Source of the DNA: UBA1195 sp045598025
GTDB taxonomy: Bacteria > Bacteroidota > Bacteroidia > Bacteroidales > WCHB1-69
Length of the DNA stretch: 64,000 bases
Assembly: GCA_045598025.1 (NCBI GenBank)
Contig: JAZLLH010000068.1
Span: 1-64,000, forward strand
Direction: 5' to 3'
Of the stretch, positions 25,074 to 34,560 are shown one piece after another. The position numbers were made by a program, and so were the translations under genes. Within the stretch, counting starts at the first letter, position 1, and the number at the start of each line of letters is the position of its first letter. The notes under the pieces are model-generated. The model was not told the origin of the DNA. It saw only the letters and a list, made by a program, of their open reading frames with translations, and made no database searches.

Positions 25074-26963
25074 TTATTCGTCTTTTTCTGAAAGTTCCAG
25101 CCAACGCATGGACTTCGCATCCAATTCATTCTGCAACTCACTATATCTTACAGAGGCTTCGGCCAAACGTTCTCCTCCCCCTTCAGGGCAAGAGAACAGC
25201 TGGTCCAAATCCTTCTTTTCCTGCTCCAGAACAGCTATTTCTGCTTCCAGACGCTCCATTTCTTTTCGTTCCTTATAAGTAAGCCTGTTTTTGTTTTCCG
25301 TCCGAACCGGCTTGGACACAGGTATTCTTTCCGCCTTGGCCCTGAGTTGCAAACCCCGTTCCAATTGAAGACTGAACTCTTTGTATTCGCTGTAGTTACC
25401 GTAAAAATCCTTGATATTTCCATCGCCCTGGAACACAAACATATGATCGACCAGTTTGTCCATGAACCAACGGTCATGCGATACGACCAACAAACACCCT
25501 TGAAAATGCAGCAGAAAATCTTCCAGCAGATTCATGGTATCAATATCAAAATCGTTGGTAGGTTCGTCCAGTACCAGGAAATTCGGATTGCGCATCAGCA
25601 CCATCAGCAGATACAGTTTCCGCTTCTGTCCCCCACTCAAATCTTCATAATAGGTATACTGCACATCGTGACCGAATCCGAAATGATTCAGGAAATGGGA
25701 AGCCGTCCACTCGTGCCCGTCCGCCATACGGACAATTTCCGCATGCTCTTTGACGATTTCAATCACCCTTTTGCCGTTGAAATGCTCTGACAGCCCGTCC
25801 TGACTGTAATAGCCGAACACGATGGTTCCACCGACACTGATGCGGCCCGCATCCGGTTTCCGCTCCCCCATGAGCAGTTTCAGAAAGGTGGACTTCCCGC
25901 AGCCATTGGGTCCGACGACACCGCAACGTTCCCCTTTTTTGAAAATATAGGAAAAATCCTTGAGTATGGTTTTGTCCGCATAAGCAAAATCCAGGTTATC
26001 AATTTCCAGAATCTTGTTCCCGATACGGTCGGCCTGCACCGAAAATCCGGCTTCTTCCCGATGGACTCCGGAAAAAGCCTTTGCTTTCAATTCCTCAAAA
26101 TGGTCCTTTCTCGCTTTGGCCTTGGTACCTCTTGCCTGTACGGAGGCATGCATCCAATCCAGTTCCCTGCGGTAGAGATTGCGGTATCGCTCCTGTTCCG
26201 CAGCCTGGTTGGCCAAGCGTTCAGCCTTTTTTTCCAAAAAATAGGAATAGTTTCCTTTGTAGCGATACAGTTTGGCCTGGTCTATTTCCAAAATATCATC
26301 ACACACCTTGTCCAAAAAGAAACGGTCGTGTGTGACCAACAGCAGGGATTTGTTCGCGCTGGCCAAAAAAGATTCCAGCCACTCAATCATTTTGATATCC
26401 AAATGATTAGTAGGTTCATCCAAAATCCACAGATCCGCATCCGACAACAAGGTTCGAGCCAATGCCACCTTTTTGCGTTCTCCTCCGGATAACTGCTCCA
26501 TAGGAGCTAAAAGATTTGTGATTTGGAAACGGGAAAGCACCTCTTTGATTTCATTTTCCAAGTTCCAGGCCTGCAGACGGTCCATTTCTTCCAGACATTT
26601 TTCCATCGCCTCCCGGTTGGCATCGGTTGCATTGTGATGACAGGCCTCCCAATGGTATTCATAATCCCTCACAGCTGCAGTCAGCGGAGTATCGGCATCC
26701 AGTACGGCATCAAGCACACTGCCTGAAAACTCCCAGACATTGTCCTGCGGAAGATAGGCTACACGTGCATCTTTCCGTAAGGTCACTGTTCCCTCGTCCG
26801 GAAGTTCAATCCCCATAAGGATATTCAGCAGAGTGGTCTTGCCCGTGCCGTTTTTGGCAATCAGTGCTGTCTTCTGCCCCTTTTCAATACCAAAGGTAAT
26901 TTGGTCGAACAAGAGCTTTTCTCCATAACTTTTGGACAGATTTTCAGCACTCAGCAGATTCAT
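25074..26963 (-). CDS. ABC-F family ATPase (Uup-like)
   Basis: A 629-residue soluble protein with two ABC domains and no membrane segment. Domain 1: Walker A AKNGTGKTT, signature LSGGERKKVALARTLL, Walker B LWILDEPTNHLD. A linker of about 80 residues rich in Arg, Glu and Ala (the ABC-F interdomain helix pair) follows. Domain 2: Walker A GPNGCGKST, signature LSGGQKRKLYLL, Walker B FLVLDEPTNDFD. The last 80 residues are a coiled coil (ERKEMERLEAEIAVLEQEKK) as in Uup. ABC-F proteins act at the ribosome; Uup-type proteins are also linked to DNA transposition stability. It is 3 bp downstream of yidC. Confidence 0.93.
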   Translation of the reverse strand: MNLLSAENLSKSYGEKLLFDQITFGIEKGQKTALIAKNGTGKTTLLNILMGIELPDEGTVTLRKDARVAYLPQDNVWEFSGSVLDAVLDADTPLTAAVRDYEYHWEACHHNATDANREAMEKCLEEMDRLQAWNLENEIKEVLSRFQITNLLAPMEQLSGGERKKVALARTLLSDADLWILDEPTNHLDIKMIEWLESFLASANKSLLLVTHDRFFLDKVCDDILEIDQAKLYRYKGNYSYFLEKKAERLANQAAEQERYRNLYRRELDWMHASVQARGTKAKARKDHFEELKAKAFSGVHREEAGFSVQADRIGNKILEIDNLDFAYADKTILKDFSYIFKKGERCGVVGPNGCGKSTFLKLLMGERKPDAGRISVGGTIVFGYYSQDGLSEHFNGKRVIEIVKEHAEIVRMADGHEWTASHFLNHFGFGHDVQYTYYEDLSGGQKRKLYLLMVLMRNPNFLVLDEPTNDFDIDTMNLLEDFLLHFQGCLLVVSHDRWFMDKLVDHMFVFQGDGNIKDFYGNYSEYKEFSLQLERGLQLRAKAERIPVSKPVRTENKNRLTYKERKEMERLEAEIAVLEQEKKDLDQLFSCPEGGGERLAEASVRYSELQNELDAKSMRWLELSEKDE

Positions 26964-26966
26964 ATG

Positions 26967-28928
26967 CTATTTTTTGCGGGCAGGTACCTGTCCTCTTTGC
27001 ATGGCCTGTTGCTGTTTCATCATTTCCTCATACCGGGTTTCCCATTTTGACTTCTTTACCGGCTGCTTTTTCTTCGCCAGTAATTTGAGTCTCAGCTTTT
27101 CATCGTTTACGGCATACCGGAAAATGAACATCTGAAGGAAAGTGGTCAGGTTGAACAGCAGATAGTAATAACTCAAACCGGCCGAATAATTATTGAAAAT
27201 TCCAAGGAACATGATGGGCATCAGATACATCATCCATTTCATCATTTTCATGGAATCCTCGTTCCCGGTAGGAGCCATCTGCTTGTTGCTGATAATCGTA
27301 TAGGCCAGAGTTGCAGCCGTCATCAGAAGGGTAAACAGACTGACATGGTCCCCATAAAGAGGAATATTGAAGGAAAGATCCAGAATGGAATCGTAGGTTG
27401 AAAGGTCATCAGCCCAAAGGAAGGGTTGCTGACGCAATTCGTAGGATGCGGGGAAAAAGCGGAACATGGCTACCAATATAGGCCACTGTAACAACATGGG
27501 CAAGCAGCCGCCTGCAGGTTTGATGCCGCACTGCTTGTACAGCGACATGGTTGCCTGCTGTTTTTTCATTGCGTCCTCCGGTTTGGGGAACTTCGCGTTG
27601 ATGGCTTCGATTTCCGGTTTCATCACCCTCATCTTGGCTGTCGAACGATAGTTGGAATACGTCAAGGGAAGCAGAACCACTTTCAGAATGATGGTCAGCA
27701 TCAGAATGATCAGGCCGTAATTCCAATGGAAACGGCTGAAAAAATCGAACACCGGAATGACAGCGTATTTGTTGATCCAAGCAACGAGCTTACCTCCGAG
27801 CTGTATCTGATTTTCGATTTTCAATTTGTACTGCTTGAGCAATTTGTACTTGTTCGGACCGAAGTAAAAATCCATGGAAAATTGCTCGTTGTCCATGGAA
27901 GTCAGTGGAAATGCAATGTCTGCTTTCAAGATTTTCAACAGTCTATCCCCTTTGCGGTTTCCGTTTTCCGCATCCGACACCAAATTGGCATGGGCAAACT
28001 GCTTTTCGGCAATCAACGTAGACGTGAAATACTGCTGCTTGAAAGATACCCATTTCAATGCGGTACGATAGGTATTGGAATCACTCTTCACGTCGCTTTC
28101 GGCCAGCTTCTCCACATCTTTTGCATCACTGTAATAGACCGTAGTGGCTGTTTTTTCATTTTTGAGATTTTTTTCCTGACGAAGCAACTGCTGACGCCAG
28201 GAGAGATTGATCTCGCTCTGCGTACGGCTAATATAGGGACTCATCCGCACCAGACGCACATCCAATCCCGTGCGGTAGTCGTTTCCGCGCACGGTGTACA
28301 CAAAGGAAACGTAGGCTGAAGTATCTTGAGTGCTTTCATCCTTATCCGCATACAAACGGTACTCTATCTGTATGGAATCCTTTCCTTTTACCATGCTTTT
28401 TTCGGGAAGTGCACCCTGACGGACGAAATTAAAATCATTGGTATTCAATTCCAAATACTTGGAAACGAAATCAAATCCAAAACGATTGACGCCGTCCGAT
28501 TCCTCATCAAACAATACAACAGGCAGACTGTCATAGGTCTGCACATTCTTCAATTCCACCCTGCAGATACGGCCTCCCCTGGAGGAAAAACGTATGCGGT
28601 AAAATTCGTTCTCCACTTCCGTAGTTTCTTCCTCCTTTACCGATTCGGCTGCATGCACAAAACTGCCGTAAAGGTTGGAATAATGAGCGTAAGTCTTTTC
28701 TTCGACACTATTATTCTCACCGACAGACGGCAAAACATCCTTACCGGCCGCAGCAGCGGCTACGACAGAATCCGCGAAGGCCTCCTGACCAGTCATTTGG
28801 GCCGCTACCAGAGAGTCGTGCTGCCTTTGCATCTCCGCACGCTCTTCTTTGGAAGGAGACAAGTACAAACTATAGCCCAAAAACAGGCCAAAAATCAGCA
28901 ATAATCCTATTAAAGTATTCTTATCCAT
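26967..28928 (-). CDS. yidC: Membrane protein insertase YidC
   Basis: A 653-residue inner-membrane protein. It begins with the first membrane helix (MDKNTLIGLLLIFGLFLGYSLYLSP), then a large periplasmic P1 domain (about 60-370, with RFSSRGGRICRVELKNVQTY), and a C-terminal insertase core of several helices (YGLIILMLTIILKVVLLPLTY; PMLLQWPILVAMFRFFPASYE; PIMFLGIFNNYSAGLSYYYLL). The basic tail (AKKKQPVKKSKWETR) may contact ribosomes. YidC inserts inner-membrane proteins alone or with SecYEG. A -7 element at 28968-28975 gives it its own promoter, and ABC-F and cvfB follow at 3-9 bp. Confidence 0.97.
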   Translation of the reverse strand: MDKNTLIGLLLIFGLFLGYSLYLSPSKEERAEMQRQHDSLVAAQMTGQEAFADSVVAAAAAGKDVLPSVGENNSVEEKTYAHYSNLYGSFVHAAESVKEEETTEVENEFYRIRFSSRGGRICRVELKNVQTYDSLPVVLFDEESDGVNRFGFDFVSKYLELNTNDFNFVRQGALPEKSMVKGKDSIQIEYRLYADKDESTQDTSAYVSFVYTVRGNDYRTGLDVRLVRMSPYISRTQSEINLSWRQQLLRQEKNLKNEKTATTVYYSDAKDVEKLAESDVKSDSNTYRTALKWVSFKQQYFTSTLIAEKQFAHANLVSDAENGNRKGDRLLKILKADIAFPLTSMDNEQFSMDFYFGPNKYKLLKQYKLKIENQIQLGGKLVAWINKYAVIPVFDFFSRFHWNYGLIILMLTIILKVVLLPLTYSNYRSTAKMRVMKPEIEAINAKFPKPEDAMKKQQATMSLYKQCGIKPAGGCLPMLLQWPILVAMFRFFPASYELRQQPFLWADDLSTYDSILDLSFNIPLYGDHVSLFTLLMTAATLAYTIISNKQMAPTGNEDSMKMMKWMMYLMPIMFLGIFNNYSAGLSYYYLLFNLTTFLQMFIFRYAVNDEKLRLKLLAKKKQPVKKSKWETRYEEMMKQQQAMQRGQVPARKK

Positions 28929-28967
28929 ATTTTTATAATTCCATCACAAAAGCCAAACAGCTCATTA

Positions 28968-28975
28968 CAAAAGTA
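28968..28975 (-). promoter_or_regulatory. Bacteroidetes -7 element for yidC
   Basis: CAAAAGTA on the plus strand reads TACTTTTG on the minus strand, 40 bp upstream of the yidC ATG. Confidence 0.65.
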
Positions 28976-29027
28976 CAAAAAAAAGCAATAGGTTCTGAGG
29001 CCAAACAAAAAAAAGCGAAGGTCTGTT

Positions 29028-29342
29028 TCAACGGATCACCAGTTTTTTCAAGCGGCGTTCGTCAATCTGCTCATGCATTTTCATCAGGATTTCATCCTTT
29101 AGCATCATCAGTTCATTTTTCACTAGAGGAGAACTGACCTCCACGTACAGCGTATCCCCTTTCAATTCCATTCGGGTAACAAATTTCATGATGACGGGTC
29201 CTGTCGCTTCTGACCACACTTCCTTCACCTTGTGTTTCAGATACGGAACAGCCAACTGACTTTCGTCAAGCATTTTTTGCATAACATCCGCTAACGAATG
29301 TTCTGCATCCTTTTGATTATACCTTCTGAACTGATCATCCAT
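29028..29342 (-). CDS. DUF721 domain-containing protein (DciA-like)
   Basis: A 104-residue protein, MDDQFRRYNQKDAEHSLADV, with the DUF721 pattern: helical N-terminus, VKEVWSEATGPVIMKFV, then short strands and helix (GDTLYVEVSSPLVKNELMMLKDEIL). The family includes DciA, which loads the replicative helicase in many bacteria that lack DnaC, so a role in replication is inferred from homology alone. It is 5 bp downstream of the TPR gene. Confidence 0.8.
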   Translation of the reverse strand: MDDQFRRYNQKDAEHSLADVMQKMLDESQLAVPYLKHKVKEVWSEATGPVIMKFVTRMELKGDTLYVEVSSPLVKNELMMLKDEILMKMHEQIDERRLKKLVIR

Positions 29343-29347
29343 TGCAT

Positions 29348-30784
29348 CTATCTTTTTCTGGTTTTTCCGCCTTCCTTAAACGCCGCCATACGCTGTTTGT
29401 GCTCATAGCTTTGCCTGGCTGCCTCATTTGCCTTGTCTTTATCACCCATGGCATAATAAGTAGCGGCTTGGAGATTATAGATATCGGCCCACATGGCTTC
29501 GTCCTCTCCCGCATACATGGACGCATCCTCCAGATAGGAAAGCGCATTTTCATAGTCATTCCTATAATAGGCCCTCACCGCCTGGGCTAAATACGGCATG
29601 GACTGGGCAGGAAACAGTTCGGATGCCCGGGCACCCATTGCTCCAGCCCGCTCGGCATCGGTTTTCAACAATATGGATATGATGCAATTCCAGGTTACGT
29701 ATCTGGAGGAATCCAGCAGCAGCAGACTATCCAAAACCGGAAGTGCTTCATCCGCACGCTGCTGCGAAATCAAAACGTCAGCCCGCATGGACAATACACC
29801 GGCATCATTCGGATGCGTTTTTACCAAAATAGCGGACAATTCATCAGCCTCTGACTCATACCGAGAAGGATTGTCCAGCATAGAACGCATATAATTCTGC
29901 ATCACATCTTTCTTGGGTTGTACAGAAATGTCCGGATTGGAAAAAATCTTCTTCATGTACGCATACGACTCCTCATGGTTTTTGCGATCGGAATAATACT
30001 CATACAGGGACACCTGTAACTGCGCATTTTCCGGATCCAGCCGTTGGGCCTCCTTCAGATAGGGAATGGCCTTGTCTTTCATATCGTTATTCAAATAAAT
30101 GGACGCCGCTTGCAAATAATACTTGGCCTCGCTAGGGTAGGCTACAGTGAGTTTTTTCACTTCCTTGACTGCCGCATCCACATTGTTCAGGAACAGGTAG
30201 ATTGACTTTTTCGTATCAATCAGTTGTTCGTTGACACCCAACTGCTTCTCCATATTGTCGTACACCAGCAGCGCCTCTTTGAGTTTATTCTGCTGTATCA
30301 GCGAATAGGCATAATTATTCAGATAATCCAGATTTTCGGGATAGGCTTCGGACAATTCCTTCCAGCAGTATTCCCCTTTTTTCAGAATTCCGGCCTGATT
30401 GTACGCCTCTCCCAGCAATACCTTGTACCAGGAATTCTTGGAATCCAGACGCGAAGCCTGTTCCGCGTACGGAATGGCATCCGATACACGTCCCTTTTGT
30501 ATCAGCAGGATGGCCAGTTCGTAATACGCTGCGTGATGATCCGGCTCCACCGAAAGCACCTTGTACAACGAATCCATTGCAGCATCGTAATTTCCACACA
30601 ATCTCTCCTTTACCGCGTTTACAAAGGTGGCCGTATTGGCGGCCAACTGCTTTTCGGAGAGATCTGATTTTTTTTCAGTTTCAACAGCCACCGTCTTGGC
30701 ATGTCTGTTTTTCTGGGCCGAAACAGGCAACGCAAGCACCAGGGTGCAGACGACGGACAGAAACACCAAACGCGATTTGATCAT
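29348..30784 (-). CDS. Exported tetratricopeptide repeat protein
   Basis: A 478-residue protein with signal peptide MIKSRLVFLSVVCTLVLALPVSA, mature start QKNRHAKTVA. About ten TPR units follow from residue 55 to 460, for example YDAAMDSLYKVLSVEPDHHA, YYELAILLIQKGRVSDAIPY, AQLQVSLYEYYSDRKNHEES, and an AVRAYYRNDYENALSYLEDA unit. TPRs mediate protein binding; the partner is unknown. The ATG at 30784 has AGGAAG upstream and starts the signal peptide; a start 39 bases upstream inside dut was rejected. It lies 8 bp after dut and 5 bp before DUF721, so it belongs to the dut operon. Confidence 0.88.
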   Translation of the reverse strand: MIKSRLVFLSVVCTLVLALPVSAQKNRHAKTVAVETEKKSDLSEKQLAANTATFVNAVKERLCGNYDAAMDSLYKVLSVEPDHHAAYYELAILLIQKGRVSDAIPYAEQASRLDSKNSWYKVLLGEAYNQAGILKKGEYCWKELSEAYPENLDYLNNYAYSLIQQNKLKEALLVYDNMEKQLGVNEQLIDTKKSIYLFLNNVDAAVKEVKKLTVAYPSEAKYYLQAASIYLNNDMKDKAIPYLKEAQRLDPENAQLQVSLYEYYSDRKNHEESYAYMKKIFSNPDISVQPKKDVMQNYMRSMLDNPSRYESEADELSAILVKTHPNDAGVLSMRADVLISQQRADEALPVLDSLLLLDSSRYVTWNCIISILLKTDAERAGAMGARASELFPAQSMPYLAQAVRAYYRNDYENALSYLEDASMYAGEDEAMWADIYNLQAATYYAMGDKDKANEAARQSYEHKQRMAAFKEGGKTRKR

Positions 30785-30792
30785 GATTCTTC

Positions 30793-31224
30793 CTATTTTC
30801 CGGTATGACCGAAGCCACCGCATCCTCTTTCACTTTCTTCCAAAGAATCCACTGCTTCCCATGCCACCTGCTCATGACGGACCACCACCATCTGTGCTAT
30901 ACGATCCCCGTCTTTGATAACAAAGGATTCGCCCGACAGATTGATCAGAATGATCTTTATTTCTCCTCTGTAATCGGCATCAATAGTTCCCGGAGAATTC
31001 AACACGGTAATGCCGCTCTTGATGGCCAGGCCACTGCGCGGGCGAATCTGCGCCTCATAACCGGCGGGCAGTTCAATATACAGTCCGGTAGGAACCAGTT
31101 TGCGTTCCATAGGTCCCAACACGAGGTCCTCCTCAAGGGAAGCCCTGAGATCCATGCCGGCAGACAGAGCGGTTTCATAGGCCGGCAATGCATGTTTCGA
31201 TGTATTGATTACTTTTACTTTCAC
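30793..31224 (-). CDS. dut: dUTP diphosphatase
   Basis: A 143-residue trimeric-type dUTPase that hydrolyses dUTP to dUMP and pyrophosphate, keeping uracil out of DNA and supplying dTMP synthesis. All five motifs are present: AGMDLRA (1), RPRSGLA (2), GTIDADYRGE with the Tyr that selects uracil (3), GDRIAQMVV (4) and RGCGGFGHTG (5). Size is normal for the family. It is the first gene of a minus-strand operon continuing to the TPR protein and DUF721. Confidence 0.97.
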   Translation of the reverse strand: MKVKVINTSKHALPAYETALSAGMDLRASLEEDLVLGPMERKLVPTGLYIELPAGYEAQIRPRSGLAIKSGITVLNSPGTIDADYRGEIKIILINLSGESFVIKDGDRIAQMVVVRHEQVAWEAVDSLEESERGCGGFGHTGK

Positions 31225-31274
31225 GTTTCTGAATTTTTAAACCGAGGCACAAAACCTCTTCCGATTAACAACTG

Positions 31275-31282
31275 CAAAAATA
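31275..31282 (-). promoter_or_regulatory. Bacteroidetes -7 element (TATTTTTG) for dut operon
   Basis: CAAAAATA on the plus strand reads TATTTTTG on the minus strand, 51 bp upstream of the dut ATG in a short AT-rich gap. Confidence 0.6.
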
Positions 31283-31323
31283 CAACAAAAAGAGATAGAC
31301 TCGGTATTCGCTGTTGAAAATTG

Positions 31324-32727
31324 TCAAAGATTGAAAAAATACCGGCAGGCGTTGCGATAGGATATATTTTCCACCAACGTTCCCACCCATTCCATATCAT
31401 CGGGAATCAGCCCTTTTTCCATTTCATCTCCCAACATTCCGCACAGCACACGGCGGAAATACTCATGCCGGGTATAACTCAGGAAAGAACGGGAATCCGT
31501 GAGCATTCCGACGAAACGACCGAGCAGACCGCATTGAGAAAGCACATCCAACTGGTGCAGCATCCCCCCCCTGTGATCATTGAACCACCAGGCCGCGCCC
31601 AATTGCATACGGCCGGGCTCCGGCCCGTGCTGGAAATTGCCTATCAGAGAAGCCAACATTTCACAATCGCGCGGATGGAGCGAATACACCACCATGCGGG
31701 GAAGCTCGCCATGCTGTTCCAGACGGTCAAACAAAGCGTTCATGGCGACAGCGGATGCAGTATCTGCTATGCTGTCAAAACCGGTATCGGGACCGATGGT
31801 ACGGAACATTTTCGTATTATTGTTGCGCAGACAGTTGTAATGGATCTGTGCGGACCAGTTGGCCCGGGCATCGGCGGCGAGCCCTTCGTACAGCCAGGCC
31901 GATTGAAACTGATGAATTTCTTTTTCGGACAAAGTTTGCTTTTTTCTCGCTTTTTTGAAAATGGAACGGATTTCGGATTCAGTATAGACATCGGCATGGA
32001 TCTCCGTCGTTCCGTAATCGGAAATCACACAGCCATTGTCAGCAAAATACCGGTGTCTCACATCCATGGCCTGCAGGAAATCCTCCCAACTGCCGATTTC
32101 CATGCCGGCAGTTTCAGCCAAACGGTCCATCCACGCGTTCCATGTTTCCAAATCCTCCACCTTGGAAGCTTTATCGTTTCGCCAGGCAGGCAGCACCTTC
32201 ACCTCGAAACCGGAGGCAGCAATGGCCTGATGATAACGGAGGTCATCCACCGGATCATCGGTAGTACAGATTATTTTCACATTCGAACGCCGCATCAGAC
32301 CGCGCGCAGAATACTCCGGCTGAGATAAGAGTGCATTGCACTTTTCCCAGATTTCGGGAGCGGTTTTCTCCGACAGACGTTCTGTCACACCGAAATAGCG
32401 GGTCAATTCCAGATGCGACCAATCGTACAAAGGATTCCGGAGCATCTGTTCCATGGTTTCCGCATACTTGAGGAATTTTTCGTAAGCTGCAGCTTCTCCG
32501 GTGCAGTATTTCTCATCCACACCATTGGAACGCATCTGACGCCATTTATAATGGTCGCCGGAAAGCCATACCTCTGTCATATTCTCCCATCGGCGGTCTT
32601 CAGCAATTTCCTTGGGCGACAGATGGCAATGGTAATCGACAACAGGCATGGGTTCTGCATAATCGTGGTACAGGGTACGCGCAGTGCGCGTCGTCAGGAG
32701 ATATTCTTCGTTGATAAATGGCTTCAT
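31324..32727 (-). CDS. uxaC: Glucuronate isomerase
   Basis: A 467-residue enzyme that interconverts D-glucuronate and D-fructuronate (or galacturonate and tagaturonate), the first step of hexuronate breakdown in the cytosol. Family signatures: MKPFINEEYLLTTRTARTLYH at the start (preferred ATG at 32727), VVDYHCHLSPKEIAEDRRWENM with the metal-binding HCH pair, CTTDDPVDDLRYH, VLPAWRNDK and the C-terminal LTDSRSFLSYTRHEYFRRVLC. It has its own -7 element right after the methyltransferase stop, and the transporter exuT lies two genes upstream. Confidence 0.97.
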   Translation of the reverse strand: MKPFINEEYLLTTRTARTLYHDYAEPMPVVDYHCHLSPKEIAEDRRWENMTEVWLSGDHYKWRQMRSNGVDEKYCTGEAAAYEKFLKYAETMEQMLRNPLYDWSHLELTRYFGVTERLSEKTAPEIWEKCNALLSQPEYSARGLMRRSNVKIICTTDDPVDDLRYHQAIAASGFEVKVLPAWRNDKASKVEDLETWNAWMDRLAETAGMEIGSWEDFLQAMDVRHRYFADNGCVISDYGTTEIHADVYTESEIRSIFKKARKKQTLSEKEIHQFQSAWLYEGLAADARANWSAQIHYNCLRNNNTKMFRTIGPDTGFDSIADTASAVAMNALFDRLEQHGELPRMVVYSLHPRDCEMLASLIGNFQHGPEPGRMQLGAAWWFNDHRGGMLHQLDVLSQCGLLGRFVGMLTDSRSFLSYTRHEYFRRVLCGMLGDEMEKGLIPDDMEWVGTLVENISYRNACRYFFNL

Positions 32728-32777
32728 CGCGTTTTTGATGGACTGTGTTCCTAAATAAGAAAAAACAATTCGAAAAT

Positions 32778-32785
32778 GCAAAAGT
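32778..32785 (-). promoter_or_regulatory. Bacteroidetes -7 element (TACTTTTG) for uxaC
   Basis: CAAAAGTA on the plus strand reads TACTTTTG on the minus strand, 50 bp upstream of uxaC and 3 bp beyond the methyltransferase stop codon, so uxaC can be made independently of the upstream genes. Confidence 0.65.
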
Positions 32786-32787
32786 AA

Positions 32788-34542
32788 TCATTTTTCGGAC
32801 ACTTCACAGCATGCATTTTTTTGGCAGATATACCTCCGCTCCGAATCCCCGATTCCGAAGACGGAAAATACACATTCATCCAATTCGGACTGCAGTCGGG
32901 CAGAAAAACCCTCGGTGACGATTCGGTCCGTCATTTGTCCCAAGGCTTCATCCTGCTCCTTTGTCAGGCAGGGAAAAGGAAGAGCCTGCAGATTTCTCTT
33001 CAGAACCTTGATATCCTTAAATTTCAACTGGTAATAAAAACGATACAGAGAGGAATTCAGCAAAGCAGCCGCGCTTCGCACCGAGGTTCCCTTTATCTCG
33101 GGAACCATAATATTCGCACTGTTGAGGCACAGGCGTTGCCGGTTATCGTAAGCTACTATCGGGTATTTGGCTATGAAACGGTAAATCAGTTTTTCGGGAA
33201 CACGGTAGCATTCCTCCTTCGCACATTGCTGGAAATCGGAAGGTTTGAAAAAAACATAAAAGGATTCTTTTCGCATACGGAAGGCTTCCACCTGCCTGCC
33301 GGCAAAAACGGCTTCCGCTCCCGGAACAGGCTCCCTAAGCAATTTACTTTCATTGTCGCCCGTTACAATGCCAAGAGCCCACTTGCTATGACTCAGATCG
33401 TCATATCTGCAGGCATCCATTTTTTCCATGACTGAGGCTTCTATGCCGGAAAGCACGGCAAAAGGGATATCGGCATTTACATACAGATTCTCCGGAACGG
33501 AAATACGGAATGTACCGCTACTGCCGTGTACCTGATACTGCTGCGTTTTCACTCTGCGGTTGACAAAACGTATGCTGAAATAGTCGGTAAAAACTCCGGC
33601 AAAGCGTCCGGAATACAGTTCCAAGGACTGTATGGCGGTACGGGTCAGCAGATAAGTGCGCACATCCGAATGGATACGGACCTTCAGTATGGAAGAAGGC
33701 ATCAAGAGTCGGGCCTGTCCGTTTCGGACCAGCGATTGCGCGATTTTTACCAGAAACATGGACGACTTTTCCCTAGAGGCAATGCTCAGACTCTCGTAAA
33801 GTCCGGACTTATCGGTACCCCAGGGCGGATTGGTGCAGATACAGTCAAACTTTGCCGGCCATTTTTCCTCAAAGGCCGACGAAGACTTGGATTCGGATAG
33901 AAAATCACGTTGGCACACATTCGGAACGAATTCACAATCCGGATACTTCAGCAACAAATTTACAGAAGCCAGCATGACCGCAACGGGATCGGAATCCGAG
34001 CCATAGAGACAGGACGGATGGACGGCTTTCACTCCGGTCAGGAAAGCCCCGCTTCCGCAACATGGATCATAAAAAGTCTGTGAAGACGTAAGAACGACAT
34101 CTCCCACCATCTGTTCCACCACCTCTTTCCCTGTATAGTAACGCCCACACGTGTTTCTTTCTCCCTCTGCCAGCAGGGACTGATATACGAATCCGAGAAG
34201 ATCGTCCGAGCCGTTCCACTCGCAATCGGATATGCCGAGTGTTATCTCCCGGCCGGAAAATCTGCGCATACTTGTCCGGACATGGGGAAAATCCAGCAAT
34301 CCCTTCCGCCTGAGCAATTCGAGACAAAGGGAATACAATATATCCTCCACGGAGAAAGGCAAGTTCTCCAGACGATGCAGGATTTCAAATGCTTCCGGAC
34401 TATCAAGATAGGTCGTGGCCACCACCCTTCGGGATGATTGCGATTTATTCGCTCTTTTGGTCAGTTTTGTGCGGGAATCGGTATTCAACCGCTTCCAGTT
34501 CGATTCGGTGGCTTTGCTGATATTTTCCGGAAAAGGACTCAT
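32788..34542 (-). CDS. N6-adenine DNA methyltransferase (solitary, TaqI-like target domain)
   Basis: A 584-residue protein. Residues 1-130 are a helical N-terminus without a recognisable PD-(D/E)XK nuclease motif. The methyltransferase core has motif X-like CGRYYTGKEVV (132-142), motif I DPCCGSGAF (159-167, S-adenosylmethionine binding) and motif IV NPPW (238-241), the mark of N6-adenine methylation. The C-terminal half resembles the TaqI-like target-recognition domain. No restriction subunit, specificity subunit or BREX/Pgl gene is near; the neighbours are exuT (18 bp upstream) and uxaC. It may be an orphan regulatory or protective methylase. Confidence 0.85.
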   Translation of the reverse strand: MSPFPENISKATESNWKRLNTDSRTKLTKRANKSQSSRRVVATTYLDSPEAFEILHRLENLPFSVEDILYSLCLELLRRKGLLDFPHVRTSMRRFSGREITLGISDCEWNGSDDLLGFVYQSLLAEGERNTCGRYYTGKEVVEQMVGDVVLTSSQTFYDPCCGSGAFLTGVKAVHPSCLYGSDSDPVAVMLASVNLLLKYPDCEFVPNVCQRDFLSESKSSSAFEEKWPAKFDCICTNPPWGTDKSGLYESLSIASREKSSMFLVKIAQSLVRNGQARLLMPSSILKVRIHSDVRTYLLTRTAIQSLELYSGRFAGVFTDYFSIRFVNRRVKTQQYQVHGSSGTFRISVPENLYVNADIPFAVLSGIEASVMEKMDACRYDDLSHSKWALGIVTGDNESKLLREPVPGAEAVFAGRQVEAFRMRKESFYVFFKPSDFQQCAKEECYRVPEKLIYRFIAKYPIVAYDNRQRLCLNSANIMVPEIKGTSVRSAAALLNSSLYRFYYQLKFKDIKVLKRNLQALPFPCLTKEQDEALGQMTDRIVTEGFSARLQSELDECVFSVFGIGDSERRYICQKNACCEVSEK

Positions 34543-34560
34543 GACAACGGATTTCGGATG

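Noticed and set aside
31321..32328. Plus-strand open frame of 335 codons opposite uxaC
   Set aside because: Antisense shadow of a well-supported glucuronate isomerase gene.
32788..34542. Full restriction-modification or BREX-type defence system around the methyltransferase
   Set aside because: No nuclease, specificity subunit, PglZ or BrxC gene is near; neighbours are sugar-use genes.
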